Assembly: GCA_003952965.2 (NCBI GenBank)
Contig: RXIC02000495.1
Span: 124,001-188,000, forward strand
Origin: Morella rubra
Lineage: Eukaryota > Streptophyta > Magnoliopsida > Fagales > Myricaceae
Direction: 5' to 3'
DNA length: 64,000 nt
Positions within the stretch are counted from its first letter, which is position 1, and each line of letters starts with the position of its first letter. Below are positions 54,863-64,000 of this stretch, piece after piece. The translations under genes and the position numbers were made by a program. Below the pieces are notes generated by a model. The model made no database searches and was not told the DNA's origin. It saw only the letters and a program-made list of their open reading frames with translations.

Positions 54863-55482
54863 ATGGAAGCCTTAGGCCCTTCAGTTTCTTCATCGCTTTC
54901 GCGCACAGCTCCAACCTCAAAACCACTCTCCCTTTGCAACCAGAGCCGCAAAACCCCATCCCATCCTTATTTCACAGAAACGCTGCACCCGTACGGCTGG
55001 AAATCGAAGATTGACGACCAGGACTGCAGTGATTCAGGATTTTTCGGCGGTGACAAGTCCAGCGGGAGTCGAGGTCACCTGCCAAATAGTTGTGTGCGCT
55101 GCTGGTAATAAAATCGTCAGTATTGTTCTCTACGGTCATTATAATATTGGGATTTCTATTAATTCGCTAAAGTTATCCACATAATCTAGTGGATTCTATA
55201 CTGCATCTTGATCTTTGTTGTGTCTTTAAAAAGGTTGTCTTATTCCGGCTGTGGCAGATGTCACAGAGAAGATGTGAGGTGTGTGGAGGATCAGGCCGGA
55301 TGGTTCAGAGAGACGAGGACTATTTTCTATGCCCCGGATGTGGTATGCTTCTTTGTTGGGTGCTCTGTTTATGTGCAGGGTCTTCTTTCTGCAGTTTGTG
55401 GCTGTTTTATGTCTAAATCCATCTTTATCTTTCAGGTGGGTTTCTCCCTTGGCAGTCGTGGAAACGATTCTTCTCTGGTTAA
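54863..55482 (+). pseudogene. Z2, zinc-ribbon gene copy lacking exon 2
   Basis: Exon 1 material ends at 55104, exon 3 is 55258-55342 (RRCEVCGGSG, then LCPGCG) and exon 4 is 55436-55482, reading GGFLPWQSWKRFFSG in frame to the stop. Relative to Z1 about 140 bases are missing near 55207, taking away the whole of exon 2 (SPFVVAIEFGKRI). An ATG at 54863 opens MEALGPSVSSSLSRTAPTSK, a serine-rich, transit-peptide-like start, but in a different frame from the conserved end of exon 1. Z1 and Z2 therefore carry different lesions. Confidence 0.75.
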
Positions 55483-56307
55483 GTTTGGTCCCTTTCTTTC
55501 CTTTCTGCAATATACATTTTCTCCAATCCTATGACAGTCCTCTTGAAGAGGTCGACCACCCCCTTAATCTTAGTTAAATTTTTACCTTTTTAAAATAATA
55601 TAGTAATATGATAAATCTATGTTAAATATAAATTGTTAGTAATGGTATTCAATTATTTTTGTTAAAGCTTCAACAAATATAAAATACTGCTTCAATGTAT
55701 ATATGGTTAAAATAGTTGCTCTATGTGTAACTTTTTTTTTTTAATCTAAATGGAAGTGCAGAGAGGTTGTAGTTAAAATAAGATTTCTTTTCAGAGTAGA
55801 ACAAAACTCTAAAGATCTATCTAACTTTTCATGCCAATCCCAAATGTCATTGATATGTGTGATATAGATATTTAAGAGAACAAATATAAAATCAGGATAA
55901 TTCTGGATGGTTGCTTTGATTGTGGCCTCTCAAAATGATATGGGAGTAATTAGTTAAGATCTTGATTTTTTTTCTTCAATTAAGGCTCACGTTAATGATT
56001 CGATTATCTATTAGAAATATAATTGTGGAAAAATTCAAATATAATTTGAGTAATTCTGACTAATTTGACTTTCAAATAAATGATAGTTACTTTATACTTG
56101 TATTATATATTGTATGCTCAGAATTAAATTTTATCTTTTTAGAAATTCTAATAAATTTTAGGTGAAAACAAATAAAAAAACATTGAATAAAATTACTATT
56201 TTTTTTTTAAAAATTCTCACAAACATAAAACCTAAAATTCAATCAAACATTCTCAAAATTAAATCTGCCTCAATTTTCACTCAGTGCCCAAATTTTCAAA
56301 AATCTTT
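55483..56307. other. AT-rich spacer between Z2 and TNL-B
   Basis: Nearly the same as 4643-5478. No gene is seen. Confidence 0.7.
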
Positions 56308-59300
56308 TCAAAATTTTGTGATACGTAGCCTCTTTCCTCTTCGATGTTCAATATCTTCGCCATGGACATGGACAGCGTCATGGCGCATCCGTGGATGATA
56401 TTCCGCTCTCTCTTCATTGTTGCGTACCAAATAGGCTCCAACCTTTTTAAGGATCAATGATGACTTTTTACAAAAAGTGAAGTAAATCCGTAAATCACAG
56501 GCTTCACCTTCATCCTCCCGATCCCAAAACTCGAAGTATTCTAGCCATACATGATCTGAGCCCCTTATATCAACTCCTATTGGTCGATGAACCGTTTTGA
56601 AACCTTTAACCGTGATGGCAATGCCAGCGATTTCGGGCCCTGTATTGGCAGAAATGACAGCACATACTACAATGCCCTTGATCTTAGCCGCATCCTTCCT
56701 CTCCACTTGTATTTTATATGAATTTCGGTTTCTATCCTCCTCATAGAGGCTGAAGCAGCATTCTGGAATCTTATTTCCTGGAAATACGATGCCCCATGAA
56801 TGGTCGTAGCAACTCTGTTAAAAGAATATATTATCAAATTTTCGAAAATAGTACATCTATAAGTGAAGGCACACACTAATGCAAAATGAGAGCATGAGTG
56901 AGAGAGAGAGAGACCTGATCAGAATCTGGTTTTGGCACATGATTCTCTATATTCAAATGCATTTTGTGGCATCCGGATAAGTCAATCCAGTCTAGCTTTT
57001 TACAGTCGCTTGTACTGAATTGAAATCTTTTTACTACTTCCGGAAAACTTTCAATGAATTGCATCCTCCAGCATATACCGCCATTATGTTTGGTGGAAGT
57101 TCTGAAATTTCTTGAAGCTTCTCGCAATATTGCAAATGAAGTTTCCTCAATCCATCCAATCTTTTGATGCTTGCATGAAGCCTGACTATATCGCTTCTTA
57201 ATAGATCTAAGTTCAAAAATCTGGAGGTGTAGCTGAATTCCACCAAGTGATCTGGAAGAGATTTGCGATACTCAGAACTAAAGATTAAATCATGCACGGC
57301 AATGAGAGTGTTGATTTTGCAGCTGATGAAATCTTATTTTCCCATGTAGGCACAGCAGATGCACTTGCGGAACATTCTCCATTATACTCCAATTCATTTC
57401 CAATCTTTTTAACCTTCCGACAACCAACGATCAAAATACTCGCTAGATTTGGCATCTGAAAAATGCTACTTGGAAGAGAGACAAGATTTTCGCACCGGGA
57501 AACATATAAATTTTTGAGTCCTGTGAGAAACCCAAAGGATGAAGGCAATTCATATGTGCCATTGCATTCTAACTTAATCAACTCTAAAATTTTTCATTTC
57601 GCACCCGATTTCAGGAAAGTACTCGAGGCTTAGGCAACCACTAAGTTGAAGTTCTGACAAGGATGGCAACTCGAGGCGTATGGGAAAAGAGGAAAGGCTA
57701 GAGCAGTCTAAAAGCGACAAAATTTGAAGCTTCTCAAGGAATCCAATAGAGTGATGAACCCCAACCAAATTTATGCATCTATCAAGTCTCAAACGCGTTA
57801 GATTTTTGTTACTTGAAAGATCCGGAATTTCTTGTAGGAATTTACATTCCATGAAATTCATACATGTCAAGTTCTGAAAAGAAAAAGATCATAGAAAGAA
57901 CTTAAGCCAGCCTGAATTAAATCATATATAGTTCAAAGAGGGAAATATTGGAAGTAAAGTATACCTTAAAAGATCTCGCCTTAAATTCTTTGATGGGACT
58001 GTGACTCATATTAAGTTCAACAAGTTTCTCTCCACGAAAATTCAATGGTAGATCTTGTAGAGGATAGTTCGGCCAATTGAGCACTCTTAACTCATTAGAC
58101 AGAAAATTAGGTCCTTCAGAAAGCATGCATTACGATTTATAAACAGTCTGAGCCTTGTCATCTTCTTAAAGACTTTTGAACTCAAGTGTATCAAGTCCGG
58201 TTTTGGCAACTCTATCACTATGCCTTCGACTTTGTTTGTTCCCTAATAAGACAATCAATAAGTATGCCAGCAAAATCAAATTTTATGAAGTTTTTCATAA
58301 TGAAATGCTTGCTAGCTAGAATTATAATTTTTGATTGATGGGTAATTATTGCACTCAGCAGAAAGGAAACAAAACTTTTACTACGTACGTCCGTCTAGCT
58401 AGCTTTATAGGTTATTTTTCTTTCTAATATTTTCAAGCTGAGCAATTTGCATTGATTACACGAAAATCCAAGGTAAGAAATCACATTCCAAGTGTCAAAA
58501 CTTAGGTACTTTTTTCCCCCCACTTCACATCTGAATCTCCTAATTTTCATAGGACAGAATTAAAAAAGACATTTTACTTGTTATTTATATAGAACCATAT
58601 CTTTTTTCCAAAATAGAATAAAGAAAAGATAGGCATGATGAGTTTAGTTCATATATCCTCACTTCACCATTTTTATATAAATAGTAAGTATTTTCTACTA
58701 GCTAGGTTTCACTCTTAAAATTTAAAGAACAAAATTAAAAAAATAAAATAAAGAATTCGACTTACCGTATTATCTTCCAATACATGCCGAATGTCTTCAT
58801 GAAACCACAATCTACTTCGTTCACCAGGTTCGTCTGATTCTTGTCGAACAACTTCTCTACCCATATCTCGTAGCAAATCATGCATCCTCAATCTCTTGAA
58901 TTCAATACTTATGAGACACTTATCTATAAGCTTCTTGATGTAGAAGTGACAGTTGTCCAATATTGTAATGACATGATCTACATCAACTCCTATGAAGAAA
59001 CATGCAATGTCCAAGAAAATTTTCTTTGCTCGATCATCCAATCTATTATAACTTATTTTAAGTGTCTCTTGGATATCGGGATTAGGAATTTCTTTGTAGC
59101 TTTCCAATGCACTTTTCCATTGTTGCATGTCACTGTCATATAGATCTGAACCGAGTATTGTTAATGCTAGTGGAAGACCCTTTGCATAACCCATAACATC
59201 TTTTGTGAGTTCAACAAAATCATTATCAGGTTTGTCTCGATGGAATGCATGCCAACTGAAGAGCTGAAAAGCTTCTTTATGATTCAGTTCTTGTGCCTTG

Positions 59301-60767
59301 TACTGCAAATCAACTCCATGCCGATTGAGTAAATGCTTATCTCTTGTTGTTATGATGATTCTACTTCCCAAACCAAACCAATCACATGCTCCGACTAGTT
59401 TTTCTAATTGTTTCGACTCATCCACATCATCGAGAATTAAAAGAACCTTTTTGAAGCAAAGTCTGTTCTTTATCTCATTAATCCCTTGATCTTCGTTATC
59501 AACTTTCAAAGTCGAATCCTCTAAAATCTCATAAAGAAGTTTCTTTGTAGATGGGCAATGCCATTCTCTTTTTTAGAAATTGTTTTAATGTCTCGAGAAA
59601 ACAACTGCCATCAAAGTGATAAGCAATCGAGTTGTAGACTGCTTTAGCAAGTGTTGTCTTACCAATCCCACCGATTCCCAAGATCCCTACCATGTGTACC
59701 ACATCGTGGCTTTGAATACTCAAAAGTGAAATAATGTCCTGGACACGTGACTTTATTCCAATTGGAAACTTGGCAACGTATAAGCATTTACGACATGTTG
59801 ATCTTGAAACCCGTTGAACGATTTCGTGGATGAATTCAGATTCGTTCCTATGAATACAAAGCATAAAATTGATTTAATAAGATACTTAATGGCAATGGGT
59901 GGCTAGGACTAGGGGATAATAAACAGTAGAAATTATTAACAAAATACGTGTGTCCCCTGTTAAGCAAATTCGAGAAGTGAAGGGCTAAAAGAGTTATATA
60001 GTTTTTTTTTTTCTCGTCTTGGTTGGGACTAAGTTTCTTCTGTTCTTCATTGAACTTCATAAAGAATCATTGCGTTGCTGCCATCTTTAAACTTCAATTA
60101 AATCGTCTGTGATTTTCATGAAATCCAACTCGAAAAGAGTCGTGTCAATTCAAAGTCTCTAAGTCTCTTTACCAATTCATACATAATTTCCTAAACTAGT
60201 GGTAAAAAAACAAAAATCAATTTTAATGGAGGAACAAGATGTGGTTAGAAATACCTTTCTTTCTTCCAATGGAACCCGGACAAATTGGCTACTTTCGTTA
60301 GGGCTTCCCTCCACCTCTGCACCTTCACATCATTTTTGAATCTCTTCTCGAGATCGGCCAATGCTTTTTCAAAATTCTTTGTTTGCTTCCGTACTTCTGA
60401 TGGATCTACTTGGTAAAACACTGGTAGAACCATTTGTTGTTTTGTTTCCATACACTCGAGAATCTTCATCAACTCTTCCAAGCACCATGTGGATGAGGCA
60501 TAGTTTTTTGAGAGTACAATGATCGAAATCTTCGACTCTTCGATAGCTTTAAGAAGCGCAGGCGAAATATCATCTCCCTTTCTCAACATGTCGTCAATGT
60601 AGATCTTGATCCCTCTTTGACGCAAAGCTTTGTCCAAGTGAGCAACAAAAGTGTTTCGGACATCTTCCCCTCTAAAGCTCAAGAATACATCATAAGTCCA
60701 ACGTGGGGTACTAAAAGAAGGGGAGAAAGAAGAAGAGCTCTTTGGACATCCAAGGAGGAGGAAGTCA
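56308..60767 (-). pseudogene. TNL-B, TIR-NBS-LRR resistance gene, five exons, best-preserved NB-ARC
   Basis: Exons on the minus strand: TIR 60767-60255, NB-ARC 59847-58766, linker 58242-57965, LRR 57873-56915, C-JID 56814-56308. The TIR is intact from LSFRGEDVRNTFVAHLDKAL through [122 protein letters not shown], all as expected for TNLs. The C-JID is open through GNKIPECCFSLYEEDRNRN, where TNL-A is shifted. Lesions relative to TNL-A: -1 near 60739 (between the start codon and the TIR), -1 near 59593, -1 near 59541, +1 near 57589, -1 near 57292, -1 near 57051; the -1 near 58121 is shared. Role as for TNL-A. If the private lesions were assembly errors, one would still remain. Confidence 0.9.
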
Positions 60768-60807
60768 TTGTGTAGGTGAATGCCTGAAGGCGAGGCGAGC
60801 TTGATTA

Positions 60808-61023
60808 CTACTTCTTAGAGATAGATGGAGTAACGGCGACTGTCCTTAAAGTTGAATATTTGGAGAAGTCGATATGGTGTTCGTCATACGCAGAAGAGAG
60901 AGAAAGAAGGATGAGCGAGTACTTGGGTCTTGGCAACTTCCTGGAAGAAGACGAGTAATTTGCATAATAAGAAATATTGAAAGAGGTTAATGCATCGAAG
61001 CCGCGAGTGGGCTTCGCTGGCAT
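60808..61023 (-). other. Conserved 5' leader of TNL-B with possible 71-codon upstream ORF
   Basis: This is the same leader and the same ORF (MPAKPTRGFDALTSF...) as before TNL-A, differing at the last codon. See 10035-10250 for interpretation. Confidence 0.4.
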
Positions 61024-62359
61024 TGCCTATGCAGCTGGATTACAATTTTTTAAAAGACTCGCGCAGGAAACGCGCAAAAGACACAAGTGCTAAATAAAAA
61101 AAGAAAGAAGGAAAGGACATTTGAGATAAAAAGTTCACGGGGTACATAATCCTTGGGGGACTCGGGGTGCAATTTTTTTATAGGAGAAGATAAGAGTCCA
61201 AAGTCTTAAAAGTTACAAATTTTTTATGCGAGTTTCAATTACTCTGACAATATGGTTGTCTTATAGGACTTAGAGATTGATATGTTCCTAACTTGATCGA
61301 ACAAAACAGTAATCTCATGTTATGAATAGGAATTTATTTCTGTAAAAAATATAAAACATTAAAATTGAACCTGAGAGAGTAGAAGAAGAACCCACATTTT
61401 TTATACAGAATGGAATATTTATAGAACCTAAATCATAAAAAATTCATATTTTTAATCAATATAGGACTAACACAATTTATACTCTAACATCCTTTTAAAC
61501 TCAAAGTGAATAGGCGTGAGTTGTAATAAGAGCATGTTTAAATAAAGATTCAAACGTGTCAAGTGGTTGGGACTTGGAGTTTTATTAAAGAAGATTTAGC
61601 AAGCGAGACTTTTTGGTGTATTTTGGTGACTCATTTATTTGAATTAGAATCTTTTGTAATTTTTTATCCGAATTGTATGATACAATTTAAAAAAAATAGA
61701 TATATGATTTATATTATTTAATGTTATTAATGTAAAGTTTTAAATAATATAAATCCTACAATAAAATTTAATTGTGTTTATCCCTCTCTAAATTACACTA
61801 TATTGAATTGAGATTACATAAACTCATTTTTTTCTCCAATTGAAGAAAACAAAGTTAAAACTATACGAAGTAGAATCAAAACCATAGGCAGTTAGAACCA
61901 GTTGAATCAAGCCTTCCTGCGGAGAAGTCTGGGAGATCGTGGCTACCACCATTTCCGAGTCTCTGAAATCTGGTTATAGTTTTCTTGGTGTGTGGACCCG
62001 GGTTGGGTTTATATGACTTTTGGGCAGATTGTGTGAGGCCTGCCGCTTGTGCATGTGGCCATTTTAGTTTGCCCCGATGGTTTGTAACCTTCAAGGCCTA
62101 CTGAATCGTGGTCGTCTTCGAAATTGCAGTAATGGACCTTTCTGCACCCTGTTAAATGTAATAAGCCTTAGAGGTCCGATTATGTTCAACATCATGTATT
62201 TCCTTCCATTATAAAATGAAACCCACTATTGCTTGGGAAAAAAAAAAATGATTGATACAACATAATTGAATCCAGATTCATAAAAGTATGTATGTTACAT
62301 GTATGTGCATAAAAGTTCATGGAAAATACCCTCAATTTTCAATTTCTTTGTAAGTCATG
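61024..62359. other. Upstream spacer of module 5; hAT empty site
   Basis: 61936-61943 (atcgtggc) is the uninserted hAT target. 61965-62112 is the dispersed repeat block. A private stretch at about 62115-62310 is absent from module 1. No gene is seen. Confidence 0.6.
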
Positions 62360-62840
62360 GATCTCGATAGTAATCAAGAGCATCACAGCGCAAGCGTGGA
62401 TGATATTCCGCTTTTGCTACTCTCTTGTGCTTTTTCAAAGTTCAATTCATTTGAATATTTGTCAATATCGATCGAAATCCGTAAAATGCAGTCTCCATCG
62501 CAGTGACAGCTGGGTTGTAGCGTTGAGTACTCAAGCCATACATGATGATCCGAGTCCTATACACTTGTATCGAGTTGTCGTCTTACAAGACGCAGTATGA
62601 AACCACTACCCTGGATGGTGAGCCGAGGAAAGTGAAGACCTAGTAGGGTTGTAGAAGCGGGAACAGGTCTATTAATGACAACACATACCACAACTCCCAC
62701 GATCTTATCCACATCTGTCATTTCCATTTGTATTTCATATGAACTTGGAGTACTACTCCCATCCTCCTCGCAGAGGCTGAAGCAGCCTGGAATCCTATTT
62801 CCTGGAAATACGATTCCCCATTAATGGTCTTAGCAATCCT
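62360..62840 (-). pseudogene. TNL C-JID exon remnant of a further TNL
   Basis: On the minus strand: FPGNRIP near 62810, SSYEIQMEMTDVDKIVGVVV near 62700, SDHHVWLEYS near 62545 and NELNFEKA near 62440. These follow the order of the C-JID domain with several stops and shifts. It has the greater length of the version left at 15257-15400. No LRR exon is visible to its right in this window. Confidence 0.7.
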
Positions 62841-62999
62841 GTAATTAAATGAATATCATCGCTTCTTTTCTTTTCTTTTTTTATCGAAATATTATCTATT
62901 AGTCAAGGCACACACTAATGCAAACATGAGTGCGCATACGCTCAACTAACAATCTGCAGAGAGAACACACCGCACAGAGCACCCAACAAAGAAGCATAC

Positions 63000-63081
63000 C
63001 ACATCCGGGACATCGAAAATAGTCCTTGTCTCTCTCAACCAGCCCTCACCCTTCACATACCTCACATCTTCTCTGTGCTAT
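63000..63081 (-). pseudogene. Z6, minus-strand zinc-ribbon exon 3 remnant
   Basis: It has RRCEV and RDKDYFRCPGC with the GTATGC donor, like 15472-15553. It is damaged in the middle. Confidence 0.72.
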
Positions 63082-63507
63082 CTGCCTCATATATCGAAAT
63101 ATTACAACTTTTAAAAGACAGAACAAAGTTCAAGATTTGTAATTTTTGCTGCCACATCAAGATATGAATATTATAGAGTCTCAAGTCCCCAAAACAAATA
63201 GATTCCTCCTCTCTATTCTCTTAATTTTTGTCATGTGGCATGTCTATGACATCGTCATCTGAAAATACATATTCCTCTATCCTCATTTAAACACGTTGTC
63301 GAAGCATTGTTTTTCTGCCAATCTATTTCTTTTCTCTAATGTTCTGTTTTTTTTTTTCTTAGGTTTTTGTTTATTCCTTTTCGAAGACAAATTTCGGGGT
63401 CTGTTCCTTTCTTTTGGGTGCAGTAAAAGTTTGATCTTGGGGCAAAGGATTGACCATTTCACCCATAAGGATTGACCCGAGTCTGAGAATAAAGGAAACC
63501 CAACTTC

Positions 63508-63696
63508 GTGTTGACTTATGTAAGTGATCGAGACAATATAGTTGGATTCAAATTCATAGACTTAGTATTCAAAGATGATGATGGAGGGGTGGAGAAACGT
63601 ATGATACCTGACAAAATAGAAAAGAACCGGAACTTAATCAGAGAAGAATCATTGCCAAGACTCCCAGAGGAGAAATCTGCCTGCCAGATAAGATGA
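63508..63696 (+). other. Short ORF of unknown nature, partly conserved near 16020-16170
   Basis: The frame encodes FIDLVFKDDDGGVEKRMIPD, then REESLPRLPEEKSACQIR. It is shared with 16020-16170, but there the front part is different. I do not recognise it; it may be chance. Confidence 0.25.
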
Positions 63697-63749
63697 ATTT
63701 ATACACAAATGCTGAATTAACAAACTGCAGACAGAATGCGGTCTCCAAA

Positions 63750-63917
63750 TCAAGCACTCAACAAAGAATCATACCACATCCTGGTCATCAAATTAGTACT
63801 CTTCTCTTCAGAACCAGTCCCCACCGCATCTTAACGATTACGTCTGGAGCTATATCACCACCAACATCAACAATTATCTGCCAGGTGGCCTTGACCCCTA
63901 CTGGACCTGCCCCTTGA
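63750..63917 (-). pseudogene. Z7, minus-strand Z remnant with exon 1 end and exon 3
   Basis: Read on the minus strand, 63917-63850 encodes GAGPVGVKATWQIIV, which aligns with TSPAGVEVTCQIVV at the end of Z1 exon 1. About 63835-63765 aligns with exon 3 (WGLVLKRRV..., ending at a GTATGA-type donor). Exon 2 and the intron between are missing, so it is a fused remnant. Confidence 0.6.
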
Positions 63918-64000
63918 ATCCATTTGATAAATCTCCTCGATTTTCAATTTCTTGATCGGGCGTGGATTGCAGGAGACATCAATAGAGTCCTGGAGCACAC

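Overview
This is nuclear DNA of a flowering plant, most likely a woody eudicot. There are no operons; genes are split by GT-AG introns, intergenic DNA is very AT-rich, and most of the window is transposon-derived. The gene content is a TIR-NBS-LRR (TNL) disease-resistance cluster, with every recognisable TNL or TIR copy on the minus strand. A Fagales-like tree is a guess from the style of the TNL and LINE proteins and is not proven by the sequence.

Layout. 1-1940: 5' end of a Ty1/copia element (gag, primer-binding site, LTR). 1941-11182: module 1, with remnants of a small zinc-ribbon gene (Z), an intact-looking Z copy on + (3964-4642) and TNL-A on - (5479-9995). 11191-15018: a 3.8 kb hAT element that split module 1. 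15019-20050: Z and C-JID remnants plus TIR gene E (18448-19855). 21090-22335: TIR gene F, the only fully open TIR gene. 24132-28140: a 5'-truncated LINE. 28900-39674: TNL-C, shredded by hAT, MITE/foldback and CACTA insertions and by a 2.4-2.9 kb tandem duplication. 37634-43000 and 45070-50078: two copies of a 5 kb segment (CACTA part, TIR N-terminus, LINE ORF1 fossil) separated by a copia integrase/RT/RNase H fragment. 50240-51830: TIR gene G. 53229-54147: a minus-strand Z copy and fossil TNL-H. 54270-61950: module 5, a near-identical copy of module 1 with Z2 and TNL-B (56308-60767) but without the hAT and copia insertions. 62360-64000: further C-JID and Z remnants.

How it works together. TNL-A and TNL-B have the standard five-exon plan: TIR, NB-ARC, linker, LRR, C-JID. 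Each carries about six private 1-bp indels at sites where the other is in frame, plus one shared 1-bp deletion for which TNL-C keeps the ancestral length. TIR genes E, F and G have lost NBS and LRR. Their TIR exon is spliced to a short exon 2 that keeps the usual TIR-NBS linker start and, in F and G, continues into a shared tail module that I do not recognise from any known TNL. In F this tail is a 23-residue in-frame tandem repeat. In E the 5' leader and start codon were tandemly duplicated into the reading frame. E, F and G, a small TIR-only family with a new tail, are the best candidates for something undescribed here.

Because many 1-bp indels differ between otherwise near-identical copies, part of the apparent pseudogenisation could be assembly error. 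The sequence alone cannot decide this.
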